64,000 bases of DNA from CAVZZV01 sp963779845 (GTDB taxonomy: Bacteria > Bacteroidota > Bacteroidia > Bacteroidales > GCA-2748055). Positions 36,483-45,388 of the stretch are shown here, piece by piece. The notes under the pieces are model-generated. The model worked only from the letters and a program-made list of their open reading frames with translations. It did no database searches and was not told where the DNA came from. The stretch is taken from contig CAVZZV010000001.1 of the NCBI GenBank assembly GCA_963779845.1, positions 682,001 through 746,000 on the forward strand. The letters are read 5' to 3'. Made by a program: the position numbers and the translations under genes. The stretch's first letter is position 1; every line of letters begins with the position of its first letter.

Positions 36483-38051
36483 TTATTTCTTCAACCGGTA
36501 AATATCTATATTTTCATATTTCCCAACCGGATCCCCCAGAAATGATTGTATTCCGGGTTCCTCGTAGCTCATGGTATCGCTCACGAAAAGGTACCTGGCA
36601 TCCATTTCGATTTTTTCCATAATCTTCGCACTATCCGCATTCAACCCGTAATTTGTCCAGCCCTTACGGTTCATCTTATATAAACTGATGTTGATGCTGG
36701 GATCGGAAATACTTATTACCCGGTCCTCTTTAAGTATCCCGATACTATCCAGGTATGGTTCGATGTTGTCAAAATTATGCAGGTTGGTCAGATAATAATT
36801 GTTTTCCCATCCCACGGAGCCATACCTGTCTTGCAATCTCTTTCCGGTGAAAGTTATGTTATGGACAAGGAAGCCAAGAAGGATTATTTTAAAAATGATC
36901 GAATGAAAAATATACTCTGACCAATTTTTCAGCAGAAGAAAAAAACCCAATAATACAAATGGAACAAGAATAAAAAGGTTAATGGTATAATAATCATGGT
37001 CTTTCAATGCCTGAAAGAATAACAGCACGAATGCTCCAAATCCGATTAAGAGCATCAGAGTCAACAATAGAAGTGTGCGGTTTGCGCGCTTGAAGAATAA
37101 AAGGATTGCCATTAACATGAGTACGAATACTATTTGTGTCTCCCTTCGGAAATAGTCGAACCGTATATGGACATTGATATGATCCATCACTATATTGATT
37201 TGTTCCCTGGTAATGTCCCATATTGGTAAAATTCCAATGAGGAAAATACCTGAATTGTGCTCTTTATTATAGAGTTGGGCGTAATGAAACCATATAAACT
37301 GAATGGCAAAGACGGAAGCGAAAAGGACCAGAAAGAAAATTTTGGAGTGTCTGAAGACCCTTATCTCTTTCCTAAGCTTAACATTCATCGATTCGAGTAA
37401 AAATAATCCGCCAATAGCCACAAAACTGAGCAGGGAGGATATCTTAATCAATCCTGCAATCAACAGGAAAAGGCAAAAAATTATAAATTGCCAGCGCTTT
37501 CCTTCCTTATAGTATCTGTAAAAAAAATACAACCCAATCAGTGCCAGGGAAAATGAGGGGATATCCATGAGATAATTGTTGGCATAATAGGCCAAAACAG
37601 GGGAGGTAAAAAGAAAAAGTGCTCCACCCAGTGCCACTATACTGTCTTCAAGGGTATCTTCAAAAACTTTAAAAACAGCAAGCAATCCCAGCAGAAACAA
37701 AAGCAATACGAAAGCCCTGAATAAGTATTCATGGTGACCTGCAAGTTGCCATACCTTACCTACAGTGAAGTAAATTATTGGGAAATCACTAGCTGTCTTG
37801 CCTGTTCCGTCACGGCCAAGGTAATGAACCGAGGGTTCCAGAAAAGGATTGTTGTCCTGGTAATAATTCATGGCCAGTGAAAGACAATCGCATTGACGCC
37901 AGAGATGGATGCTTTGAGCTGGTTTCAATAAAATATTGTGATAATTATACGAAAAGGAGATGATCAAAAATGCCGTCAGTAAAATCCAAAGAGAATACTT
38001 TGGAAAGTAGGAAGCATTTCGTATTGACAACCAGCGTTTGTTCAGTGGCAT
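36483..38051 (-). CDS. GT-C family (GT39-like) membrane glycosyltransferase
   Basis: 522 aa with a first helix near residues 20-35 and around ten more. The first periplasmic loop has HLWRQCDCLSLAMNYYQDN, matching the His-x-Trp-Arg-Gln-x-Asp pattern of PMT-like transferases. It then runs through ASDFPIIYFTVGKVWQLAG. The C-terminal 110 residues are soluble (from YGSVGWENNYYLTNL). The donor is presumably a lipid-linked sugar; acceptor unknown. It is co-directional with the membrane proteins on either side but separated from them by 130-150 bp. Confidence 0.75.
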   Translation of the reverse strand: MPLNKRWLSIRNASYFPKYSLWILLTAFLIISFSYNYHNILLKPAQSIHLWRQCDCLSLAMNYYQDNNPFLEPSVHYLGRDGTGKTASDFPIIYFTVGKVWQLAGHHEYLFRAFVLLLFLLGLLAVFKVFEDTLEDSIVALGGALFLFTSPVLAYYANNYLMDIPSFSLALIGLYFFYRYYKEGKRWQFIIFCLFLLIAGLIKISSLLSFVAIGGLFLLESMNVKLRKEIRVFRHSKIFFLVLFASVFAIQFIWFHYAQLYNKEHNSGIFLIGILPIWDITREQINIVMDHINVHIRFDYFRRETQIVFVLMLMAILLFFKRANRTLLLLTLMLLIGFGAFVLLFFQALKDHDYYTINLFILVPFVLLGFFLLLKNWSEYIFHSIIFKIILLGFLVHNITFTGKRLQDRYGSVGWENNYYLTNLHNFDNIEPYLDSIGILKEDRVISISDPSINISLYKMNRKGWTNYGLNADSAKIMEKIEMDARYLFVSDTMSYEEPGIQSFLGDPVGKYENIDIYRLKK

Positions 38052-38202
38052 AATTTACAACTATTAAAAGGAGTCTCCCGAGTGAATTTTGACTTGTAAA
38101 AATAGGAAACATCCATGATTAACAAGTTCATCATACACGAAAATGTTGATATGGATGTTCCATCTGCCCAGAGAAACTAAATTATAAACAGATGAAATTT
38201 AA

Positions 38203-39618
38203 TTAATCCAACTCTTTTCCTTTTTTCAAAGGAAAAACTAAAAACAGCGCAAAGGGAAGAAACCATATAAGTTTTGCGCCAAACCGATCGGTAGTGATCA
38301 CCAGGGAGGCGTTGATGGCAGCGTTTAAAACTATTGCTGACAATAAAATATAAAGAATCCTTTTCCTGCCAATCTCAATCCTGCAGGAATATCTCCTGAT
38401 CAAAAGGAATAACAGTACACAAAGGACACTACCGGCAATTATAACACGATATAACATGTTCAGTACCCTCATGGCAGGAAGAAGATCGTTCCTGTTTTGC
38501 TTTGAATTTCTATAGGCCCTGACTTCTGAAGGAAAATATTTTTGTATACGGTCATACAAAACTGATCCCTCGATAAAGGGTCCGTTCCCATCCCCGGCGT
38601 CAAATTCAAAAAGTTGTCTGAACGTGCTTTTTATTGACTCCTTTAGATGGAGGTACAGATATTCAGGACGCACCATTGTGGCCCCTATTATTTTGCCAAA
38701 CTCCTCCTGAGCCTCCTTCCAGCTTCCAAATTGGGTATACAATGGGGAATGGCTGTCCCAAAGAAAATCTGTAGTATTTTGAGGGATAGAATCTCTGCAA
38801 TCGCATAATTTATATTCATTATTGGCACAATGGTCCTTAAGAAATTGCACCAATATTCCATTTTCGGCCATCCTTCCCATAATAAAAACATTCCGCGACT
38901 TCGAAATGGAAGAGCCCATGGTTAAAAATCCCAGTGTGATGAAAAGAGACAAAAGTCCGGCTGTTTGGTAATTTTTTCTTACGGAGGGAAAAAAACGCGG
39001 TTGTTGCCACAAAATTATCAGCAGTATCAATAATCCATTGATCAGGATATGGGACATATGCATGGATGTGGATAGAAAAAATAAAAAATACAAAAATATC
39101 CTGGCTGGTCGTTTTAGCTTATCATTTAAAAATAAGTGAATGATACAAAGCACTCCGACAGAGGTAAAAATATCCGCAATAATCTGGCCGGAAACCCAGG
39201 GCAATACAGTAAATACAGAAAAGAACGCCATAATGGCAAGGTACATGGCATATGGCCTTTTAAATGAGGTAAGATCGCGAACTGACAGCAAAATAAGAAA
39301 TGAAAGCACCCAGCTTTGTAAAACAGCTACTCCCCATAATGAAAAACCATTCAGGCTGGCCAGTCTGATAAATATCCCATATGTCAGAGGCCGGTCAAAG
39401 GGGGGTTCAAATGTAAAACCGGAAACAATATAAGTGGAAGTATCCGCATAAACAATGGGATAACCATTATAAAAAGCGATCATTAGCAGAAAAATGCTTC
39501 CGGTAAAAGAATAGATAATGCTTTTTAAGAGAGGCGATCTCAAACGATGATAATTATGGATCCAAATCAAATGACAGAGGCAAATATAATAAGATTTGAC
39601 ATAAGTAAGTTTTTTCAA
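38203..39618 (-). CDS. Polytopic membrane protein of unknown function
   Basis: 471 aa with about ten helices. I do not recognise a named family. The first loop reads YPIVYADTSTYIVSGF, with an Asp in the position where GT-C enzymes carry the catalytic acid. The loop near residue 250 contains an odd Cys cluster (DHCANNEYKLCDCRDSIPQN). The N-terminal 28 residues are atypical (MKKLTYVKSYYICLCHLIWI), so the start may be further in. A TATATTTG box on the same strand overlaps the 5' end (39574-39581). Confidence 0.6.
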   Translation of the reverse strand: MKKLTYVKSYYICLCHLIWIHNYHRLRSPLLKSIIYSFTGSIFLLMIAFYNGYPIVYADTSTYIVSGFTFEPPFDRPLTYGIFIRLASLNGFSLWGVAVLQSWVLSFLILLSVRDLTSFKRPYAMYLAIMAFFSVFTVLPWVSGQIIADIFTSVGVLCIIHLFLNDKLKRPARIFLYFLFFLSTSMHMSHILINGLLILLIILWQQPRFFPSVRKNYQTAGLLSLFITLGFLTMGSSISKSRNVFIMGRMAENGILVQFLKDHCANNEYKLCDCRDSIPQNTTDFLWDSHSPLYTQFGSWKEAQEEFGKIIGATMVRPEYLYLHLKESIKSTFRQLFEFDAGDGNGPFIEGSVLYDRIQKYFPSEVRAYRNSKQNRNDLLPAMRVLNMLYRVIIAGSVLCVLLFLLIRRYSCRIEIGRKRILYILLSAIVLNAAINASLVITTDRFGAKLIWFLPFALFLVFPLKKGKELD

Positions 39619-39671
39619 GGGTTATCCAATGATTAGTTTTGAACCACAACATGTATAGTACAGAAGGGATT

Positions 39672-39701
39672 TTGTTGTAAGAATACAAATCGTTAGCTTT
39701 A
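39672..39701 (+). promoter_or_regulatory. Possible promoter of the GT2 operon
   Basis: TTG at 39672-39674 and TAGCTTTA at 39694-39701 have a 19-bp spacer. The last base of the -7 box is A instead of G. It lies about 60 bp upstream of the ATG at 39763. Confidence 0.45.
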
Positions 39702-39762
39702 CATAAAATTATCGCTTCATGTTTAGCATAAACTATCATTTCTTTAATTCTAAAAGGCATAC

Positions 39763-40470
39763 ATGACGCTCGATATTATTATTCCTGTCTATAATGAATC
39801 AGAATTGGTGACCACGACTCTTGACAGGATCAGGGAGGTCATTTTCCCGGATTTTATTAAAGTTGTAAACATCGTCATTGTGAACGACTGCTCCACAGAT
39901 GGTTCCGGGGAGATTATTCAAAACTACATTAGGGACAAGGACAATATGTTTTTATTCAACCTGGACAAAAATTCAGGAAAAGGGGCCGCTGTCCGTCAGG
40001 GAATAAGCCAATCAAAGGGTGAACTTATTATGATCCAGGATGCCGATCTCGAACTTACCCCCTCCGATATTCCCTCCATGTTACTTGCCATGAAGGCCAT
40101 TAATGTTCAATTTGTGAACGGTTCAAGATACCTGGCAGGGATTCCCAGACCTTTATCTTCCTACCGAAGGTACATTATAAACCGGTTATTTACATGGCTG
40201 ACCTCAATTCTTATCAATGTTAGACTTACCGATATGGCATGTGGGTATAAACTATTTCATCGTGAGCTTTATAACCAACTTCACCTTACTGAAAACCGTT
40301 TTGGCTTTGAGGCGGAAATTCTTATTAAAGCCTTAAAGATCAGGAAAAACAATATTACTGAGGTTCCTGTAAATTATTTTCCAAGAAGTACCGGCGAAGG
40401 CAAAAAAATCAGGACAGTCGATGGAATTAAAATGTTGTGGTCCATGTTCAAGCATAGCATCCGGAAATGA
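39763..40470 (+). CDS. Glycosyltransferase family 2 (dolichyl-phosphate mannose synthase-like)
   Basis: 235-aa cytoplasmic GT-A enzyme that makes polyprenyl-phosphate sugars or extends glycans from nucleotide sugars. It begins with DIIIPVYNESELVTTTLDRI, has the nucleotide loop IVNDCSTDGSGEII, the metal-binding DxD-like QDADLELTPSDIP and the acceptor segment FGFEAEILIKALK. It has no C-terminal membrane helices, like the short DPM1 form. The next gene overlaps its stop by 4 bp (ATGA), so the pair is translationally coupled. It could supply lipid-linked sugar to the GT-C-like proteins around it. Confidence 0.88.
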   Translation: MTLDIIIPVYNESELVTTTLDRIREVIFPDFIKVVNIVIVNDCSTDGSGEIIQNYIRDKDNMFLFNLDKNSGKGAAVRQGISQSKGELIMIQDADLELTPSDIPSMLLAMKAINVQFVNGSRYLAGIPRPLSSYRRYIINRLFTWLTSILINVRLTDMACGYKLFHRELYNQLHLTENRFGFEAEILIKALKIRKNNITEVPVNYFPRSTGEGKKIRTVDGIKMLWSMFKHSIRK

Positions 40471-41849
40471 AAATCAACTTTTTTCCTGAAAAACTAAAAG
40501 GTAAACTGGCCTACATTGCTATCACTATTGTGATTGGGGTGTATCTTTTGCATATTTTTAATGTCAGATTCTGGAACCAGGGAAAAGGAACCATCTATTG
40601 GGACACCATATCCTACTACGCCTATCTCCCTGCCGCTTTTATCCATAAAGATCTTTCGCTTGAATTCATCCATGACGGAAAAGATGATTATGGGAACCAG
40701 TTCTGGCCCGAAACCACCACGGATGGAAAATTCGTGATAAAAACATCCATGGGCTTGAGTTTCCTATATTCCCCATTTTTTTTCGCTGCCCATGCTTATG
40801 CCAACCTGACTGATTATAACCCAAATGGATTCACCAAACCCTATCAGGTAGCCATGGAATTCAGCAGTATTTTTTACCTCATTTTCGGGCTTTTCTTTCT
40901 TGTAAAAATATTGAGGAGGTACTTTAAGGAATGGGTAGTGGCAATTACCATTCTTGCCATCGGACTTGGCACAAACCTTATGGCTTATACCACTCGAGAG
41001 GCAACCATGTCGCACTCCTTCAGCTTCTCTCTTATTACGATTTTCATTTGGCTCACCATCAAATGGCATGAACGGAAAGGCTGGGGTCTCTCCATTCTCA
41101 CCGGACTTTTTTTTGGTTTAATATTTCTTATCAGGCCTACTAATATTGTAGTTTTCCTTATTTTCATTTTCTATGGGATTTCATCGGTGAAAGACATTCC
41201 ACCGAAAATGAAAGTATTGCTTTCCAACTGGAAATGGATGCTAATCATTGTAATTTTTACCATCATAGTTTGGATGCCCCAGTTTACCTACTGGAAATTT
41301 ACAACCGGGAACTGGCTCTTCTTTTCCTATACAAACGATGAAGGTTTTTTCTGGGCGCATCCTGTAATTTGGAAAGGTTTGTTCGGGATCAGAAAAGGTT
41401 TCTTCATTTATACCCCCATCATGCTCTTTGCCATGTGGGGTATGTTTTACCTTAAAAAGTCTGCTTTGGATTTCAGCATGGCCGTTCCACTTGTATTTAT
41501 TCTTACCACCTATATAATCCTTTCATGGTGGACATGGTGGTACGGGGGCAGCTTTGGGATGAGACCCTATATTGATTATTATGGTCTTCTTGCCATTCCC
41601 ATGGCCGCATTCTTACAGAAAATGGTTCAATTCAGGAAACTTTTCAGATATCTTACCATTTCGGCTTTTACTCTCACATTTCTCTTGGGGATATATTTCT
41701 ATATCAAATATTATTATTTTTCACTCCACCATGATGCCATGACCTGGAAGGCCATGAAATATAGTTTTTTCAAGATTCATCCTGATGGGAAATATTACCA
41801 ATTGCTGGAATCCCCTGATTATGAAAAAGCCAAAAAGGAAAGAGAATGA
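40467..41849 (+). CDS. Polytopic membrane protein, GT-C-like
   Basis: 460 aa with about ten helices. The first external loop has the aromatic-Asp pattern GTIYWDTISYYAYLPAAFIH, and a later loop FTKPYQVAMEFSSIFYLIFG. WWTWWYGGSFGMRPYIDYYG near residue 360 is a striking Trp/Gly-rich stretch, seen in related Bacteroidetes membrane proteins annotated as putative glycosyltransferases. It is coupled at both ends by ATGA overlaps (40467-40470 and 41846-41849). Confidence 0.7.
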   Translation: MKINFFPEKLKGKLAYIAITIVIGVYLLHIFNVRFWNQGKGTIYWDTISYYAYLPAAFIHKDLSLEFIHDGKDDYGNQFWPETTTDGKFVIKTSMGLSFLYSPFFFAAHAYANLTDYNPNGFTKPYQVAMEFSSIFYLIFGLFFLVKILRRYFKEWVVAITILAIGLGTNLMAYTTREATMSHSFSFSLITIFIWLTIKWHERKGWGLSILTGLFFGLIFLIRPTNIVVFLIFIFYGISSVKDIPPKMKVLLSNWKWMLIIVIFTIIVWMPQFTYWKFTTGNWLFFSYTNDEGFFWAHPVIWKGLFGIRKGFFIYTPIMLFAMWGMFYLKKSALDFSMAVPLVFILTTYIILSWWTWWYGGSFGMRPYIDYYGLLAIPMAAFLQKMVQFRKLFRYLTISAFTLTFLLGIYFYIKYYYFSLHHDAMTWKAMKYSFFKIHPDGKYYQLLESPDYEKAKKERE

Positions 41850-43510
41850 AATGTTACCTGTTGAAAAAGTACTACTTTATACCCTATTTTTTTGGCTTTC
41901 TTGAAGCAGGTTTACTGGTACTAATGATGTTTGCTTCCATGAGTTTTGATCCCTCCAGCCACTACAATGGATTTTATACTTTGGTCAGTTCGGATCCAAG
42001 CTTATTATATCAGATTAGCGAGGATTTTCTTAAACACCCGGCCTCACTATTAGATTGGGATTTTGGGACCTGTTTTTACCTCTTCCCCAATTTAATCCTC
42101 ATGACCATTCTGGACCTGTTGTTTTTTAACCCGGCTTTCGTATTGTTCATCAATTCGTTACTAATTTTTTCATTACAGCTCTTATTTATCAACCTGTTGT
42201 TCAATAAAGTATCAAGGGGGATATCAAAGTTCAACCTGATTATTGCCAATCTGGCCATTCTTGCTTTCATGGTTTACACCATTAAATCCGGGGATTTTAT
42301 CAATCTCACTCCACACCTCTTTTTGCCCTTGCATTCAGGTGCTTTTATAAATACCTTGATCGGCTTGTTTTTAATCTTCTCTTATCATAACAGCAACAAT
42401 AAAAGGTATATATTTCTGTTATCGGCCCTGATCATATTGGCCGTTTTTTCTGATACTATCTTTATCATTTTCTTTCTTGCACCCGTACTCGTCTCATTCC
42501 TGGTAATTTTCATATTCAGGCCGCACTTGAGGAGAAGGGGATTATACATTCCGGGTTTGTCTATTTTAATCTCCGGAATAACCGGTTATCTTATATTTCT
42601 TTTCATAACCAAAAATGGTTTAATGCACCTTTATCCCCTAATGAGCCATCCGGATAATATTCAATCTTCTTTTCAACTCATGGTTTCAAACCTTGCTGAC
42701 TTTTCCACCCGAAGTGCCCTAATGTCGGTTGTTGCAGGCCTCACGCTAGCTTCACTTATCGGTTCAGTTGTTATTGCGGCAGGATTGGTTTTTAAAACCA
42801 AGGATTCATTGGATAATGTATCTTTGAATTATTTGTTTTATTTCCTGTTCTCGGTATTTTTCTTCATTTGTTCCCTTGCCGCCCCGGTATTGAATGGTTC
42901 CTATCTTGGCATCGATTGCATACGGTACATCATGCCTTCTCTCTTTTTGCAACTCTTTAATCTGGGACTAATAATTGAATATTTTACCCGGAATTCGCTG
43001 AAAGGAAGAATCTTATCCAAAATACTCGCGATTTCCCTTCTGGTACTTTATGGCAGCTTTATTGTCATTAACTTCAAACAATATCCACCACGTTTAGCAA
43101 TTCGTAATGTACAGGGATTCTATCCTTCGATTGCCAGGGCAACTGATAAATTGTTCAAAAAATATCACTTTAGGAATGGTCTGGGGGGTTATTGGGATGC
43201 ACGGTATATAAGCATTTTTTCAAAGGAAGCTGTAAATGTCAGTTTCGCTGGCTCAGGAATGAATCCGGTTTATTGGGCAAATAATCCGCACCATTACCTG
43301 TTTTCAGATTACAAGGAGAATTCTAAGACCATTTACAATTTTCTGGTTCTCAGGAGTTTTGAGGATAGTTCCGCGATCCATAAATATTTTAAGCCTTCGG
43401 AAATTGATTCAATTACAATCGATGGCTTTAAATTTTATCTTTTTCCTGATCTGGTTGCCAGGAAAGATTTGTCAGAGTTTGAAGCTAGAGACAATACAGG
43501 TAATCATTAA
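41846..43510 (+). CDS. Polytopic membrane protein of unknown function
   Basis: 554 aa with roughly 11-12 helices and a soluble C-terminal part from about residue 420. I do not recognise the family. The first loop contains SSHYNGFYTLVSSDPSLLYQ and DFLKHPASLLDWDFG, and LNGSYLGIDCIRYIMPSLFL lies in a later loop. Position and architecture suggest a GT-C-like partner of the two preceding genes, with which it forms a three-gene operon. Confidence 0.6.
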   Translation: MKCYLLKKYYFIPYFFGFLEAGLLVLMMFASMSFDPSSHYNGFYTLVSSDPSLLYQISEDFLKHPASLLDWDFGTCFYLFPNLILMTILDLLFFNPAFVLFINSLLIFSLQLLFINLLFNKVSRGISKFNLIIANLAILAFMVYTIKSGDFINLTPHLFLPLHSGAFINTLIGLFLIFSYHNSNNKRYIFLLSALIILAVFSDTIFIIFFLAPVLVSFLVIFIFRPHLRRRGLYIPGLSILISGITGYLIFLFITKNGLMHLYPLMSHPDNIQSSFQLMVSNLADFSTRSALMSVVAGLTLASLIGSVVIAAGLVFKTKDSLDNVSLNYLFYFLFSVFFFICSLAAPVLNGSYLGIDCIRYIMPSLFLQLFNLGLIIEYFTRNSLKGRILSKILAISLLVLYGSFIVINFKQYPPRLAIRNVQGFYPSIARATDKLFKKYHFRNGLGGYWDARYISIFSKEAVNVSFAGSGMNPVYWANNPHHYLFSDYKENSKTIYNFLVLRSFEDSSAIHKYFKPSEIDSITIDGFKFYLFPDLVARKDLSEFEARDNTGNH

Positions 43511-43683
43511 TGCTTATTGGTTAATGATTAGAAATAGGCAATCCACTTAATTATCCTGAATCTATTAAATCATAACCCTCTCACCCTCTAACCCGAGCGA
43601 CCAGCGCATATCGATAAATTTGATTTAAACCAATTATAAACCTGTTATATCCTTCATTTTAATATTTTAGATCCAATTAATCA

Positions 43684-43702
43684 TTATCCTTTATCAGGAT
43701 AA
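43684..43702. terminator. Hairpin between convergent genes
   Basis: TTATCCT and AGGATAA form a 7-bp stem with a TTATC loop, between the end of the GT2 operon (43510) and the end of the MBOAT gene (43732). No T tract follows on either strand, so termination is only a possibility. Confidence 0.35.
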
Positions 43703-43731
43703 CAGAGGGAAGATTCATGAATTTTATCTAC

Positions 43732-45255
43732 TCAAAACTGAAAATATATAAACGGCTGCAATTCTGCCGACCATGATTGATAAATCACAAATACCACGAG
43801 AGAGGAGAGGATTGCTTTAGCATAGAGCGGACTGGCAATGAACCAATCCCGCAGGACAGTTTTCGGGGAGGTTGGGAGCCAATGCAGGAGGTACCCCAGG
43901 AACATAATGGCAAATACCTCTTTATAGGAAATAACTACCTCAGGCAAGAGCTTCCAATCCATATTATTCCACATCTGCATAATATGATCCCCTGCATGGG
44001 CCATGCTATCGGACCGGAACCAGATACGGGTGAAGGTGATGAAATTGAATGTGATAAAAACCTTCCAGAAATGGGTCAGCCAATGTCGACTATGCTGATA
44101 AGGACTAATTCGTTTCCAGTACTTGTAGACGAGAAGGCCAATGCCATTTAACCCGCCCCATATAACAAATTGCCAGCTTGCCCCATGCCACAGCCCTCCA
44201 AGCAACATGGTGATCATGAGGTTTACATTTGTCCTGAATGCTCCCTTCCGGTTGCCTCCCAGTGGAATATAGAGATAATCGCGCAGCCAGCTCGAGAGGG
44301 AAATATGCCAACGTTTCCAGAAATCCCCTACGTTCTCTGCCTTATAGGGGGAATTGAAATTCTTGGGAAGGTGAAAGCCCAATAATAAAGCAACCCCGAT
44401 AGCAATATCGGTATAGCCTGAGAAATCGCAATATACCTGGAGTGAATAACCATAAAGGGCCATCAGGTTTTCAATCCCCGTGTACCCTGCCGGATTCGCG
44501 AAGACCCTGTCTATAAGGTTGACTGCGAGATAATCCCCTATAAACATCTTCTTCACTAATCCATTGAGGATTAAAAAAAGGGCATATCCAAATTCTTCTC
44601 TGGACAGGTTGTACTTATTGTAGAGCTGCGGAATAAATTCCGAGGCTCTGACAATTGGGCCGGCAACCAACTGAGGGAAAAAAGATACATAGAAGCCGAA
44701 ATCGATAATGCTCCTGACCGGCTCCAGTTTATTGCGATAAATATCTATTGAATAGGAAATAGTCTGAAAGGTGAAAAACGATATCCCCACCGGAAGCCCG
44801 ATTGCAGCGATATCGAACATCGACCCGGTGAAGGTATTGCTAAAATAAGCCAGAAAATTGAATACCTCAAAATGGGTCCCAAATAAATTATTGATTGTTT
44901 CAGTAATAAAATACGCGTATTTGAAATAGGATAAAAGGCCCAGATTTACGATAACACTGGAGGCTACGGAAAATTTTTTCCAAAATTTTTTTTTACTCTT
45001 GTATATTGCGAAACCAAGGAAATAATCGGCCAGGGTAGAAAATATCAGGAGTATAAAAAAAAGACCGCTGGTCTTCCAGTAGAAAAAAAGACTTGTAAGA
45101 AAAAGAAAGGCATTCCTCAGGGTTTTATGCGGGTAGAGGAATGAATATATAGCCAGGACAATGGCAAAGAATACCCAGAAATAGGTCTGGGTGAACAGTA
45201 GAGGTTTCTCCGGGTTGAAAAGAAATATATCTTTGAAATGTTCCACTATCACCAT
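43732..45255 (-). CDS. MBOAT family O-acyltransferase (AlgI/PatA-like)
   Basis: 507-aa membrane enzyme that moves acyl (usually acetyl) groups across the inner membrane to extracytoplasmic glycans. The family blocks are intact: FFPQLVAGPIVRASEFIPQ (192-210), YCDFSGYTDIAIGVALLLGF (275-294), FWKRWHISLSSWLRDYLYIP (312-331) and GGLWHGASW (353-361) with the catalytic His357. It follows an SGNH protein by 133 bp on the same strand. This is the pair found in AlgI/AlgJ (alginate) and PatA/PatB (peptidoglycan) O-acetylation. The target is not clear from sequence. Confidence 0.9.
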   Translation of the reverse strand: MVIVEHFKDIFLFNPEKPLLFTQTYFWVFFAIVLAIYSFLYPHKTLRNAFLFLTSLFFYWKTSGLFFILLIFSTLADYFLGFAIYKSKKKFWKKFSVASSVIVNLGLLSYFKYAYFITETINNLFGTHFEVFNFLAYFSNTFTGSMFDIAAIGLPVGISFFTFQTISYSIDIYRNKLEPVRSIIDFGFYVSFFPQLVAGPIVRASEFIPQLYNKYNLSREEFGYALFLILNGLVKKMFIGDYLAVNLIDRVFANPAGYTGIENLMALYGYSLQVYCDFSGYTDIAIGVALLLGFHLPKNFNSPYKAENVGDFWKRWHISLSSWLRDYLYIPLGGNRKGAFRTNVNLMITMLLGGLWHGASWQFVIWGGLNGIGLLVYKYWKRISPYQHSRHWLTHFWKVFITFNFITFTRIWFRSDSMAHAGDHIMQMWNNMDWKLLPEVVISYKEVFAIMFLGYLLHWLPTSPKTVLRDWFIASPLYAKAILSSLVVFVIYQSWSAELQPFIYFQF

Positions 45256-45388
45256 TTTAAAGTTAACTGCTGGTCTGCCCCAGAGGCCTGCCGAATTAAG
45301 GTGAGCCTGCCGAAAAGCAGACTGACTCCAACGTTAGTCAATAATGTTGAGTGTCTGGATCAGCACTGGGTTTGCGAGCTCAGCCAGG

